Position numbers and translations under genes: made by a program. Of a DNA stretch of 56,009 bases, positions 40,099-48,879 are shown in pieces. This stretch comes from Leifsonia xyli (GTDB lineage Bacteria; Actinomycetota; Actinomycetes; Actinomycetales; Microbacteriaceae). A model generated the notes under the pieces. The model was not told where the DNA came from, did not search any database, and worked only from the letters and a program-made list of their open reading frames with translations. The stretch spans positions 1-56,009 of the forward strand of contig QFQR01000010.1 in assembly GCA_003243275.1 (NCBI GenBank), written 5' to 3'. Each line of letters begins with the position of its first letter. The stretch's first letter is position 1.

Positions 40099-40446
40099 AT
40101 GCTTTTTTCGCCTGATCCAAAATGGGACTGGAACAAAATTATCGTGTTCGCTGTCCTTGCTTTTTTAGGCGGTTCTCTCGGCTATACAATGCGAACGCTG
40201 GACGCTAACGAGAAACCTGTCTGGTGGAAGGTTTTACTCGAAGGTGTGAGTGCTGTATTTTTCGCAGTCATTACTGGGCTGATATGTATGGAGCAGAACA
40301 TATCATTTGGGTGGTCTAGTGCGATCATCGGCACCACCTCATGGATAGGTTCACGCGCGACGTTTATTATCATCCGGGCAGTGACATTCAAGAAGTTAGG
40401 CATTGAACCGGAGAAACGCAATGAAACATCTAATCAAGGAGATTAA
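40099..40446 (+). CDS. holin candidate
   Basis: 115 residues with three hydrophobic segments (about 14-30, 48-62, 68-95) and a charged tail (PEKRNETSNQGD), the layout of LydA-type/class I holins. Position right after the endolysin gene supports a pore that times lysis. AAGGAATAAGCTC precedes the ATG. Confidence 0.75.
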   Translation: MLFSPDPKWDWNKIIVFAVLAFLGGSLGYTMRTLDANEKPVWWKVLLEGVSAVFFAVITGLICMEQNISFGWSSAIIGTTSWIGSRATFIIIRAVTFKKLGIEPEKRNETSNQGD

Positions 40447-40732
40447 GGATTTATTCAATCGACCTCGTTTGCTTGTACAGTACGCGGTCTTGAATTTTTT
40501 CTTAATCTCTGTTGGTGTTGCTGCTGTGACATATACTCGCAACGAACTTGTAGTTGAACAATCCAAAGTTCAGAGTGAGAAAATAATCAGCACTACGCAG
40601 TCTCTTGAAAACGTACATTTACCAGCGCATATCAAAGACGATATTATAAACCTGAAACAGAACGCGGAGCAGACGCTTAAAGTTGACGGTGTTACAAAAG
40701 ACCCAAAGAACTGCGGCAGTTCGCCAAATTAA
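40421..40732 (+). CDS. membrane-anchored protein, possible antiholin
   Basis: 103 residues: basic start, one transmembrane helix (about 20-40), then a periplasmic helical domain. ATG at 40421 has GGAG seven bases upstream and overlaps the holin gene by 26 bases. Location and topology fit an antiholin or second holin component. Confidence 0.65.
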   Translation: MKHLIKEIKDLFNRPRLLVQYAVLNFFLISVGVAAVTYTRNELVVEQSKVQSEKIISTTQSLENVHLPAHIKDDIINLKQNAEQTLKVDGVTKDPKNCGSSPN

Positions 40733-40768
40733 GGTAGGACTGCCTTATTCAAGTACCTCTTGCGTTTA

Positions 40769-40817
40769 GCTCATACCGCCGTTATAGTTCAGGAAAACTT
40801 ACGGAGGCGGTATGAGC
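40769..40817 (+). promoter_or_regulatory. 12-bp stem hiding the terminase small subunit start
   Basis: GCTCATACCGCC (40769-40780) pairs perfectly with GGCGGTATGAGC (40806-40817) across 25 bases. The right arm contains the ATG (40812-40814) and two bases of the SD GGAGG. Folded mRNA would block initiation. Confidence 0.8.
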
Positions 40818-41384
40818 GACGCATCTCAACACACACCAGATTGGACTGCGTATATTGAACGAGCGCGTAGTCTGTCACACGACGAAATGGTTATCCGCGA
40901 GCAAGTAGTTCGTGAATATCTTTACGACTATAGCTGGACAAAGGCTTGCCTACGTTGCGGTTTCCGTTCTGAGTTTGCTGCTGATAACGCCGAACGCTTC
41001 TCTAAAGATCCTTACTGCATTTGGCGAGTCAAAGAACTTGCACGTGAGAAAGGTCTGAACCCAAACCCTGAAGCGAAAGCCAAAGAGCTGGAGCAGGACA
41101 AGATTGATATTATTAATGCGTTGAAGAAAGAAGCGCATTACTACGGCCCCGGCAGCTCACAAGCAGCGCGTGTTAGCGCCCTGGGTAAATTGGCCCAGCT
41201 ATATGGAATGGAGCCTCCGAAGCAAGTTAAGGCGGAGGTACAAGCTACAGGGGTGATGGTGGTTCCTGGTATTGCAGATACAGACGCATGGGAAGCACTA
41301 GCTGTAGATCAACAACAGAAGCTTCAAGAAGATACAATGAGCGCCATAGAGCGTGGAGCTAATAATGACGGAACTGTCCACTAA
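40812..41384 (+). CDS. terminase small subunit
   Basis: 190 residues. A helical N-terminal DNA-binding half (VVREYLYDYSWTKACLRCGFRS), a central coiled part and a Pro/Val-rich end. It lies directly before the large subunit gene, the usual place for TerS, which recognises the packaging site. The family match is weaker than the position. Confidence 0.82.
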   Translation: MSDASQHTPDWTAYIERARSLSHDEMVIREQVVREYLYDYSWTKACLRCGFRSEFAADNAERFSKDPYCIWRVKELAREKGLNPNPEAKAKELEQDKIDIINALKKEAHYYGPGSSQAARVSALGKLAQLYGMEPPKQVKAEVQATGVMVVPGIADTDAWEALAVDQQQKLQEDTMSAIERGANNDGTVH

Positions 41385-42903
41385 AGAAGGGCCGAAAGTC
41401 GTATGGCGACCCCATAAAGGTTCACAGACTTTAGCTCTTTCTTGCCCTTCTGATATTATAATTTACCACGGTACTCGCGGACCAGGTAAAACAGATGCCC
41501 AGCTCATGCGCTTTCGTCAGCGTGTGGGCTTAGGCTATGGTAAATACTGGAAAGGTATTATATTCGACCGTGAATATAAGAACCTCGATGACTTGGTTAC
41601 CAAATCGCAACGTTGGTTTCCTGAGTTCGGAGATGGTGCTAAATTCCTTTCGTCCAAATCTGATTATAAGTGGGTCTGGCCTACAGGTGAAGAACTGCTG
41701 TTCCGTGTTGCTGCAAAACCAGAAGACTATTGGTCGTACCACGGTCACGAATATCCGTTTATCGGATGGAACGAATTAACCAAATACCCGAACTCTCTGG
41801 TGTTCGATGCGATGATGTCCTGTAACCGTTCCTCGTTCTTACCATCGGACCATCCACAACGTGACAGCGAAGGTCGGTCGTATCTACTGCGTCCTATTCC
41901 ACTGGAAGTATTCGCAACAACTAACCCGTTTGGTGTGGGCCATAACTGGGTCAAGAAACGCTTTATTGATGTAGCGCCGATGGGTAAAATCGTCCGCAAG
42001 GAGATTGAAGTGTTCGACCCGCAGACGCAGAAAGATATTGTGGTTACGACTACACAATGCCATATCTACGGGTCTTATCGTGAGAACAGAAACCTTGACC
42101 CTAAATACATCGCTAAGCTGATGGAAGAAACAGATCCTAACAAACGATCTGCATGGCTTGGCGGTTCGTGGGATATTACTTCCGGCGGTATGTTCGATGA
42201 CCTGTGGAACTCTCGTTACCACATTATAGCGCCGTTTATTATTCCGCCAAGCTGGAAAATTACCCGTTCATTTGACTGGGGCTCATCCAAACCATTCTCT
42301 GTAGGTTGGTGGGCTGTAAGTGATGGCACGAGCTTTGTAGACTCGCGAGGCGTTACCCGAAACACTATCCGTGGTGATCTTTTCCGTATTAATGAATGGT
42401 ATGGGACTAATGGCAAGCCTAACGAAGGTTTGCGTATGATGGATAAAGAAATTGCCCGTGGCATTGTACAACGTGAACTATTGGGCGGCATTCATCACCG
42501 AGTAGTGCCGGGTCCTGCGGATAACTCAATTTGGGACCTGGAGAATAACAACTCGACTGCTGCTACCATGTCGAAGCAGGTAACAATTAACGGGCAAGTT
42601 TACAAGGGCGTTTCGTGGAAGCGTTCTGATAAGTCTTCAGGTTCCCGTAAACGCGGCTGGCAGAAGATGCGTGAATTTTTCGCTGGTAGTATTCCTCAGC
42701 CTGGCCTACCACGTGAGAATCCTGGTATATTTATATTTGATACATGCAAACACTTTATTGATCTAGTTCCGAGCTTACCACGAGATGAAACAGATCTGGA
42801 CGACGTAGACACTGAATCCGAAGATCACATGGGCGATGAAGTTCGTTATATGGTGTTAGATCAGGCCGTTTACTCTGGCATTAAACCAACACAAGGTACT
42901 TAA
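41365..42903 (+). CDS. terminase large subunit
   Basis: 512 residues. Walker A HGTRGPGKTD (35-44), Walker B with catalytic Glu137 in FIGWNEL, coupling region FATTNPFG (183-190). The nuclease domain has SFDWGSSKP (D304), GPADNSIWDL and the closing EDHMGDEVRYM. It powers packaging and cuts DNA. ATG 41365 is six bases after GGAGC; the 41353 GTG lacks an SD. It overlaps the TerS gene by 20 bases. Confidence 0.95.
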   Translation: MTELSTKEGPKVVWRPHKGSQTLALSCPSDIIIYHGTRGPGKTDAQLMRFRQRVGLGYGKYWKGIIFDREYKNLDDLVTKSQRWFPEFGDGAKFLSSKSDYKWVWPTGEELLFRVAAKPEDYWSYHGHEYPFIGWNELTKYPNSLVFDAMMSCNRSSFLPSDHPQRDSEGRSYLLRPIPLEVFATTNPFGVGHNWVKKRFIDVAPMGKIVRKEIEVFDPQTQKDIVVTTTQCHIYGSYRENRNLDPKYIAKLMEETDPNKRSAWLGGSWDITSGGMFDDLWNSRYHIIAPFIIPPSWKITRSFDWGSSKPFSVGWWAVSDGTSFVDSRGVTRNTIRGDLFRINEWYGTNGKPNEGLRMMDKEIARGIVQRELLGGIHHRVVPGPADNSIWDLENNNSTAATMSKQVTINGQVYKGVSWKRSDKSSGSRKRGWQKMREFFAGSIPQPGLPRENPGIFIFDTCKHFIDLVPSLPRDETDLDDVDTESEDHMGDEVRYMVLDQAVYSGIKPTQGT

Positions 42904-42904
42904 C

Positions 42905-44440
42905 ATGGGACTGTCAGCGGTTCATCCTTTATTCACAAAATATGAAAGGACGTGGGAGAAGTTGGACCACGTTTTTGAAGGGCAAGAAAAAATCAAAGCG
43001 GAACGTACTAAATACCTTCCGTACTTACCTTCAATGCGTCTAGACGGAGTTGATAACGCAAGTGATCTTGGTTCGCAGAATTATGAAAAGTATATTCTAC
43101 GCGCCAACTTCCCGGACGACTTCTCTGAAGCTGTTCGAAACAACCATGGTCTGTTGTGGAGTAAAGCGGCAACAATTCAACTCCCTCCTGAAATGGAATA
43201 CATGAGGGAGAAGGCAACTCGCGACGGTTTATCAATCGAAGCTTTGTTAGCGATGGTTAACGAAATGCAGCTTCGTAACGGGCGCGTGGGCTTGCTACTC
43301 GATATGAGCTCTGTTGCCAGTCCAACCAATAAGCCCTTTATCAGCCTGTACTATGCTCGTACTATCCGCAACTGGGACAAAGCGGACTCTGGCGAGCAGG
43401 TAGAACAGGACGTGCTGAATATGGTTGTCCTGGATGAATCAAAAGATGTCCGCGTACCTGGTGGTTTTGATTGGGAAACTGAAACGAGATATCGTGTTCT
43501 GAGCCTTGGTGAGATGGAAAGCGACGACCCTGAAAATTCTGGCATGGTGTATAGCCAGGGGCTTTTCATTGATAGCGAAGATTTTGATGAATCTCAAATG
43601 ATCGTGCCTAAGTATCGCGGCACTTCTTTAGAAGAGATTCCTTTCGTTGCCATCAACGCCTCTGACTGTTTGATTGATCCAGACGTGCCTCCGTTGTTGG
43701 GCCTGGCTAACCTTTGCCTGTCGATGTACATTAGTGACGCCGACTACCGCCAACACTTATTCATGCAGGGGCAAGATACCCTGGTGCGTATTGGGGCAGC
43801 TGGTGCGGGAACAGAAGATGGTCAAGCCCCTGAGCGTGTAGGTGCCGGCGCTGTCATGGACGTTGCTATAGGTGGTGACGTTAAATACGTTGGCGTTGAG
43901 TCAAAAGGTCTTGAAGAAGAACGCTTGGCACTTGCTAACGATAAAGCAGAAGCCCAACTGAAAGCAGGTCAGATGGTAAACAACACCAAAGGTTCTCAGG
44001 AATCTGGTGAAGCCCTGCGTACACGTATTGGGGCGCGAACTGCTAGCCTTGTACAGCTCGCTAAAACAGGAGCAGCCGGGCTCGAATCCCTGCTTCGCAT
44101 TTGTGCTAAGTGGATGGGTGCTGATCCTACTTTAGTTAAAGTTCAACCGAACTTGGACTTCTCAAAAGCTTTGTTTAGCGGGCAGAACTTAGTTCAGACT
44201 ATGGCAGCACGTCAGCTTGGTGCTCCAGTATCTCTTGAAACTTTGCACGAATACCTTGCAGATCAGGGTCTGACTAAGTTAACTTTTAAAGAAGAAATGG
44301 ACAAGATGAAAGCGGAGTTTTCTGAATATCCGTTTATCTTAGAAATGATGCAACAGGGTAAAGCTGATCAGAATCCTCAGCAGCAAGCGCAAGGCAAAGA
44401 CGTTGACACTGGCGGCGCTAAGCAGCAGAAGCAGGAATAA
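42905..44440 (+). CDS. portal protein (DUF4055 type)
   Basis: 511 residues. YLPYLPSMRLDG, FPDDFSEAVRNNHGLLW, ISLYYARTIRNW, EIPFVAINASD and a helical C-terminal barrel match DUF4055 portals. Twelve copies would form the DNA channel at one capsid vertex and dock the terminase. The tail is Gln/Lys-rich. It follows TerL by one base. Confidence 0.92.
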   Translation: MGLSAVHPLFTKYERTWEKLDHVFEGQEKIKAERTKYLPYLPSMRLDGVDNASDLGSQNYEKYILRANFPDDFSEAVRNNHGLLWSKAATIQLPPEMEYMREKATRDGLSIEALLAMVNEMQLRNGRVGLLLDMSSVASPTNKPFISLYYARTIRNWDKADSGEQVEQDVLNMVVLDESKDVRVPGGFDWETETRYRVLSLGEMESDDPENSGMVYSQGLFIDSEDFDESQMIVPKYRGTSLEEIPFVAINASDCLIDPDVPPLLGLANLCLSMYISDADYRQHLFMQGQDTLVRIGAAGAGTEDGQAPERVGAGAVMDVAIGGDVKYVGVESKGLEEERLALANDKAEAQLKAGQMVNNTKGSQESGEALRTRIGARTASLVQLAKTGAAGLESLLRICAKWMGADPTLVKVQPNLDFSKALFSGQNLVQTMAARQLGAPVSLETLHEYLADQGLTKLTFKEEMDKMKAEFSEYPFILEMMQQGKADQNPQQQAQGKDVDTGGAKQQKQE

Positions 44441-44457
44441 CTGGACAGTAAATACTC

Positions 44458-44466
44458 TGATATAAT
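44458..44466 (+). promoter_or_regulatory. extended -10 promoter before scaffold gene
   Basis: TGA-TATAAT is a consensus extended -10; TGGACA 13 bases earlier is too close for a standard -35. Transcription would start at the following hairpin. Confidence 0.5.
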
Positions 44467-44473
44467 ATAGTCT

Positions 44474-44504
44474 AAGCGTCCAATGTCGGGCGCTTACTTT
44501 TTTG
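44474..44504 (+). terminator. rightward terminator after portal gene
   Basis: AAGCGTCC/GGGCGCTT, 8 bp with one G-U, six-base loop, then a run of seven T. It lies just after the extended -10, so it may also attenuate that promoter. Confidence 0.82.
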
Positions 44505-44527
44505 TTGCATGGGCAACAGGAGAAATT

Positions 44528-45403
44528 ATGAAACGTAGTCTTATCACCCTTGCTGTATTATCTGCTGGTATCCGTTCTATTCGTCCTGGTGACGGGGTAG
44601 ACAACATCGAACTGAGCTATGATAGCGCGGACGATATCCCGGCAGGTTACGAACGCCTTTATGTTGAAAAAGATGGAAAACACGTTCTGTCTGGCGTAAA
44701 AGGTATGAAGACCCAAGCCGACATCACTCGCCTTCAAGAGTCACTGAACAAAGAACGGGGTGACCATAAAGCTACTAAGCAAAGCCTTTCCGCTATCACT
44801 TCCTTCGGCACCATTGAAGAAGTTGTCGCAAACCTGGAGCGCATCCCTGAACTCGAAGCTGCCCAGGGTAAAGGTAACCCGGCAGATATCGAAAAGATTA
44901 TTACTGCCCGTTTAACTCCGTTGCAGCGTAAACTGGACGAAGCGACAGCAGCCATCGGTGAGCGCGATAAAGTTATTGAAGGTTACAAGGGTAAAGAAAC
45001 CCGTAACACGATCGCTGATACTGTTCGCAAAGCTGCCAAGACGCTGAAAATCCGCTCTGATGCTGTAGAAGATGCAATTCTGTACGGTGAGCGGGTATTA
45101 ACTATCGATGAAAGCGGTAATGTGGTTACCAAAGAAAACGTCGGCGTTACCCCGTTTACAACTGCCGAAGATATGCTTCGTGATCTGCTTCCAACTCGTC
45201 AGCACTGGCTTGAAGAATCTGTCGGTGGCGGTTCTAAAGGTGGTCGCGGCGGTCAGGGTGGTTCTGATCCGTATTCCCATGAAGGTTGGAATATCAGTGA
45301 ACAGATGAAACTCTTCAAAGAAGATCCCGCCAAAGCGCGTAAACTGGCAGAGCGTCACGGGGTTGATCCTACTAAACCTGTACGACCTGCGAAAAAGTCC
45401 TAA
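44528..45403 (+). CDS. capsid scaffolding-like protein
   Basis: 291 residues. The middle (about 60-180) is coiled coil (ITRLQESLNKERGDHKATK); the end is Gly-rich (GGGSKGGRGGQGG) then basic (RPAKKS). Length, composition and position before the capsid gene indicate a scaffold. AGGAG precedes ATG 44528; the 44483 frame begins inside the terminator. Confidence 0.8.
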   Translation: MKRSLITLAVLSAGIRSIRPGDGVDNIELSYDSADDIPAGYERLYVEKDGKHVLSGVKGMKTQADITRLQESLNKERGDHKATKQSLSAITSFGTIEEVVANLERIPELEAAQGKGNPADIEKIITARLTPLQRKLDEATAAIGERDKVIEGYKGKETRNTIADTVRKAAKTLKIRSDAVEDAILYGERVLTIDESGNVVTKENVGVTPFTTAEDMLRDLLPTRQHWLEESVGGGSKGGRGGQGGSDPYSHEGWNISEQMKLFKEDPAKARKLAERHGVDPTKPVRPAKKS

Positions 45404-45410
45404 AATGATA

Positions 45411-45439
45411 TTGACCGTGTTTCGTGATTCCGCTAGTTT
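45411..45439 (+). promoter_or_regulatory. capsid gene promoter
   Basis: TTGACC (45411-45416), exactly 17 bases, TAGTTT (45434-45439). It lies 90 bases before the capsid start in a 125-base gap. Confidence 0.5.
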
Positions 45440-45482
45440 TGCCTCATGAAGCATGGTCTTCACTCATTTAGGCCTTCCATGG

Positions 45483-45514
45483 GGAAAGGTCTTACAAAAA
45501 ATAAAACCTTTCCT
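45483..45514 (+). other. leader hairpin before the capsid gene
   Basis: GGAAAGGT/ACCTTTCC, perfect 8 bp with a 16-base AT-rich loop, ending 15 bases before the capsid ATG. GGCCTTCC just upstream could pair with its left arm instead, so two folds compete. It may stabilise or time a highly used mRNA. Confidence 0.55.
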
Positions 45515-45528
45515 TCGTGGAGAAGAAT

Positions 45529-46599
45529 ATGTCTCGTATCGTTCATATTCCAGGCTTCGCCCCTGTTCGTCTGGGTGCAACTGACCTGACCCGTATTGCT
45601 GATATCGTAGTTCCGGAGATCTTTGCTGGCTACGTTCAGACCTTGACTCAGGAAAAATCCCGTCTGGTGCAGTCCGCAGCTCTGACCATGGATCAGCGCT
45701 TGAGCGACAACCTGTCCGGCGGCGGTTTGACCTTCAACGAACCGTTCTATCATGACTTGCTGTCTGCTGACGGCGACCATGCTGAAAACATCTCAACTGA
45801 CAACGGTGCAGACTCTACACCGGATAATATTCAGGCGTCGACTGAAATTCAGATTCGTATGTCCCGAAACAAATCCTGGGGTTCTGCCGACCTGACTGCT
45901 GCTCTCGCAGGTAACGACCCTATGAACGCTATCGCTAACCGCGTAGCTGACTGGCGTGTTCGTCGTCTGCAAGCCGCTTGGCTGGCAACCATGAAGGGTG
46001 TGTTCGCAACTAACGACGCGGCACCTTCTGCTGGCTCTACCCATATCCAGAAAGACTTGACCCTGGATATCTCTACTCAGACTGGCGATGCTGCGAAGTT
46101 TTCCGCTTCTGCATTCATCTCCGCTACCGGTCTGATGGGCGACAGCATGGGCCAGCTGACCATGGTTATGATGCACTCCATTGTATACCAGCAGCTTCAG
46201 CGCCTGAACCTGATCGACTTTATTCCGGATGCTCGTGGTGAAGTGAACATCGCTTACTACCAGGGCCGTGAAGTAATTGTCGACGACGGTATGCCTAACA
46301 CCGGTGGTGTATTCCACACTTATCTGATTGGTGCTGGCGCGACAGCCCTGGGTGCTGGTTCTCCGAAAGTCCCTGTCGCTGTGAAGCGTAACGAAGAAGC
46401 CAACAACGGTGCGGGTGAAGAAATCCTGTTCAACCGTTGGGAGTGGATCATTCACCCGGTTGGTCACGCATGGCGCGGTACTGCTGCTTCTAAAGGTGGC
46501 CCGTCCAACACCGAGCTGGGTGCTGCTGGTACTTTCGATCGTGTATACCGCGAACGTAAGATGATCCGCATCGCGCGTCTGATCACCAAAGAAGTGTAA
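45529..46599 (+). CDS. major capsid protein
   Basis: 356 residues. It begins MSRIVHIPGFAPVRLG, has an acidic loop region and ends with RVYRERKMIRIARLITKEV. Strong common-codon bias, own promoter and terminators on both sides, and location after the scaffold mark the main coat protein, presumably HK97 fold. GGAG lies six bases before the ATG at 45529. The large opposite-strand frame (45793-46749) is a composition artefact. Confidence 0.92.
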   Translation: MSRIVHIPGFAPVRLGATDLTRIADIVVPEIFAGYVQTLTQEKSRLVQSAALTMDQRLSDNLSGGGLTFNEPFYHDLLSADGDHAENISTDNGADSTPDNIQASTEIQIRMSRNKSWGSADLTAALAGNDPMNAIANRVADWRVRRLQAAWLATMKGVFATNDAAPSAGSTHIQKDLTLDISTQTGDAAKFSASAFISATGLMGDSMGQLTMVMMHSIVYQQLQRLNLIDFIPDARGEVNIAYYQGREVIVDDGMPNTGGVFHTYLIGAGATALGAGSPKVPVAVKRNEEANNGAGEEILFNRWEWIIHPVGHAWRGTAASKGGPSNTELGAAGTFDRVYRERKMIRIARLITKEV

Positions 46600-46615
46600 G
46601 AAACTTCTAACTAAG

Positions 46616-46639
46616 AGGGCGGCTCCGGCCGCCTTTTTT
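46616..46639 (+). terminator. terminator after the capsid gene
   Basis: GGCGGC-TCCG-GCCGCC followed by six T. Confidence 0.92.
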
Positions 46640-46652
46640 AGGAGGGTAGAAA

Positions 46653-47102
46653 ATGCCACGCCACGTACATTACAAACGTCATCGTTATCATCACCCTGCC
46701 CGCTACGACCGCCACGTTGCTCTTGTAAGGGTATCCACAGTAGGTACACAGGAAGTTAGCGTGGACGGCGTAACTGGCTGGGCTGCTGCAATTCCCGCAG
46801 CTAGCTTGAAGGTCGACACTGCTGTTGACTATTATGTTCGTATTAACCCAACCGAGATTAACCCAGCAGACACTGGCGATTACAAGTATTCCTTTGCGCT
46901 GGTGGGCGAGCTTGACGGCAACGGCGGGAACACTGCTGGTATTGGTGGTATTCAGCTAACTTGGCAAGGTAACTTAGCTCATGTTACGGGCAAGGTTCCG
47001 GCTGATCAAGTTGGTAAAAAGATCACTATTGTTGGTGTTGTAACAGACTCCGCTGGTGTTCAAACTGAAGCAACTCATCTGGTCGGTACTTGGACTATTT
47101 AA
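46653..47102 (+). CDS. putative head decoration protein
   Basis: 149 residues. A His/Arg-rich start (HYKRHRYHHPARYDRH) precedes a beta-rich, probably Ig-like body. AGGAGGG is a strong SD. A small beta protein right after the capsid gene is often decoration; unproven here. Confidence 0.65.
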   Translation: MPRHVHYKRHRYHHPARYDRHVALVRVSTVGTQEVSVDGVTGWAAAIPAASLKVDTAVDYYVRINPTEINPADTGDYKYSFALVGELDGNGGNTAGIGGIQLTWQGNLAHVTGKVPADQVGKKITIVGVVTDSAGVQTEATHLVGTWTI

Positions 47103-47148
47103 ATTAAGGGTGGAAGGGGGATTTAGTCTAGCTTTCCAATTATAGACG

Positions 47149-47187
47149 AAGGTGCTACAATCGCGAGTTGTAACACCTTTCTTTTTC
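47149..47187 (+). terminator. rightward terminator
   Basis: AAGGTG-C-TACAA paired with TTGTA-A-CACCTT, a seven-base loop, then TTCTTTTT. Confidence 0.82.
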
Positions 47188-47206
47188 ACCTAACGAGGAA
47201 TAAGTC

Positions 47207-47854
47207 ATGAAAGAAAAGATCGTAGAAGCCCTTAAAACCCTCAATACTAGCGCTGACGCACAGTGGACCCAAGATGGTCTAGTTGCGTTGAACGCTTTCA
47301 AGTTTGCTATGGGTGGTGAATCAGTTACCCGCGAGCAGCTTGAAGAAGCAGCACCCGGCTTTAACCGTTCCAACGCAGGAACCTACTTCCAGCCAACAGA
47401 CGAGTCGACCCCGTTTGAAGCAGGTATGATAGCAAGTGGTACTGCATATCTGGAAGGCTCAACCGAAACTCCTAAAGTGCCCGATAGTAATGTGGTTACT
47501 ATGGCGTTAGATGTAAATGTTACGCTGGCAGATTCCCTGAAAACGTTGATGGGAATTGGCGCTCATACTATGGACGAAATTGGTTCACTCACCACTGAGC
47601 AGCTTCAAACGATCATGAAAGAAATTCCGGAGCGTCGCAATCGTCTAATCTCTTTGCGTAATGAGTTTGAACAACTCTTGAACGCAGAGCTACATCTTTT
47701 AATTAAACTGGAAGAAGCACATGATGCTCGTTTGCCGAAAGAAAACCATGCTGATCTGGTAAAACGTATTCATGCTGCTAATATGAGCTCAAAGTATTTG
47801 GTTGACCAGCCGCGCCAGCGCGTTGCGCCGCCAATCCCTCCTCTGAAAAAATAA
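47207..47854 (+). CDS. hypothetical structural-region protein, 215 aa
   Basis: The first 60 residues (IVEALKTLN, QLEEAAPGFNRSNAGTYF) resemble the helical domain at the ends of the proteins from 13553 and 32466. The rest is coiled coil (ERRNRLISLRNEFEQLLN) and a Pro-rich tail. ACGAGG precedes the start. Might be a minor head protein. Confidence 0.72.
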   Translation: MKEKIVEALKTLNTSADAQWTQDGLVALNAFKFAMGGESVTREQLEEAAPGFNRSNAGTYFQPTDESTPFEAGMIASGTAYLEGSTETPKVPDSNVVTMALDVNVTLADSLKTLMGIGAHTMDEIGSLTTEQLQTIMKEIPERRNRLISLRNEFEQLLNAELHLLIKLEEAHDARLPKENHADLVKRIHAANMSSKYLVDQPRQRVAPPIPPLKK

Positions 47855-47864
47855 GGTATATCAA

Positions 47865-48008
47865 ATGGCAGCTAAACGAATGAGATCGGATTTTCCGTTT
47901 AAAGCCTGGTTGATCCAGAAGAATAACCGTGAACGCCGTAATGCTGCCAATCCTCCTTCCGTTGATGCCCAAGCTACAGAGATCGCAGGCGGAACAATAA
48001 TTTCATAA
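47865..48008 (+). CDS. small basic protein, 47 aa
   Basis: Found by hand. MAAKRMRSDFPFKAWLIQ with an Arg-rich middle. AAGGT precedes the ATG; the frame fills the gap before the connector gene. Unknown. Confidence 0.65.
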   Translation: MAAKRMRSDFPFKAWLIQKNNRERRNAANPPSVDAQATEIAGGTIIS

Positions 48009-48018
48009 GGTGCCCCTA

Positions 48019-48510
48019 ATGGCTATTATTCTTGTCATTGAAGATGGTACTGGGAAACCAAATGCCAATTCTTATATCACTGTAGATGAAGCCAAAGCCT
48101 ATGCTGAGTCCCGTGGTGTTATTAATCTTGGTACTGATGATACCATTGCTGCTAACTTGGTGTTGGCTGCTGACTACATGGAAACTACAGGACCGTACAA
48201 AGGATACTTGTTTAGCGAAGAGCAAGGACTCGAGTTTCCTCGTTCAGAAAGAGCTGGAGGCCCATCGCTCGGTATTCCTGAAAAAGTTAAGAAGGCCCAA
48301 GCCCAACTTATTCTGGATATTAAAGAGAGCGGCGCTCTGCTTACTACGTCCCGCCAGTTTGCGCTCAAACGCCGTAAACTCGAAGGGCTCGAGCAAGAAT
48401 GGGCAGTAGGCTCTTACGCAGCATATGCCCCTAAAGCGGCCCATCCGTTTTATGATCATCTTATGGGACCTTTCAAAGTTTACTCAGGCGGAGGTTATTT
48501 AATTCGATGA
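48019..48510 (+). CDS. head-tail connector (DnaT-like/gp6 type)
   Basis: 163 residues. DGTGKPNANSYITVDEAKAY and YKGYLFSEEQGLEFPRSER match the DnaT-like connector family placed after capsid genes. AAGGTG supports ATG 48019 over GTG 48010. It should form part of the neck ring under the portal. Confidence 0.85.
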   Translation: MAIILVIEDGTGKPNANSYITVDEAKAYAESRGVINLGTDDTIAANLVLAADYMETTGPYKGYLFSEEQGLEFPRSERAGGPSLGIPEKVKKAQAQLILDIKESGALLTTSRQFALKRRKLEGLEQEWAVGSYAAYAPKAAHPFYDHLMGPFKVYSGGGYLIR

Positions 48511-48878
48511 GCACTTATGACGAGTTCTACCAAATGGCACAGGAGATGTTGAGTGATCCTGATATCTGTTCCAAGGCACAGATATTGGTTAGCTCCGACG
48601 CGCCTCCTGACCCCTCAAAGCCTTGGGAACCACCAGGAACGATCAATATTGTTAAAGATGTTACGTGCTTCTACTACAAGCCAAAAAATAACATGATTAA
48701 CGGTACTGTAATCACTACTGGGCAAAAAGCTGTTCTAGTGCAGACTGACGTTCCCGAGGCTTCCCTTTTGTTAGCCACATGGCGTGACGCTGCAAATAAA
48801 GACTGGGTTATCAAGACGTTTGAGAAAGGCGAACTGAACGATAAACCTATCTATTACAAGTTGCTTATAGGTATTTAA
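48507..48878 (+). CDS. head completion/neck protein
   Basis: 123 residues, beta-rich, with QKAVLVQTDVPEASLLLATW. Position between connector and gp10-like genes fits a head-closure protein. Family match is weak. Overlaps the connector gene by 4 bases. Confidence 0.7.
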   Translation: MSTYDEFYQMAQEMLSDPDICSKAQILVSSDAPPDPSKPWEPPGTINIVKDVTCFYYKPKNNMINGTVITTGQKAVLVQTDVPEASLLLATWRDAANKDWVIKTFEKGELNDKPIYYKLLIGI

Positions 48879-48879
48879 T

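Noticed and set aside
45793..46749. 318-codon frame antisense to the capsid gene
   Set aside because: High-codon-bias genes leave long antisense frames; sequence is His/Arg/Ser-rich and lacks a ribosome site.
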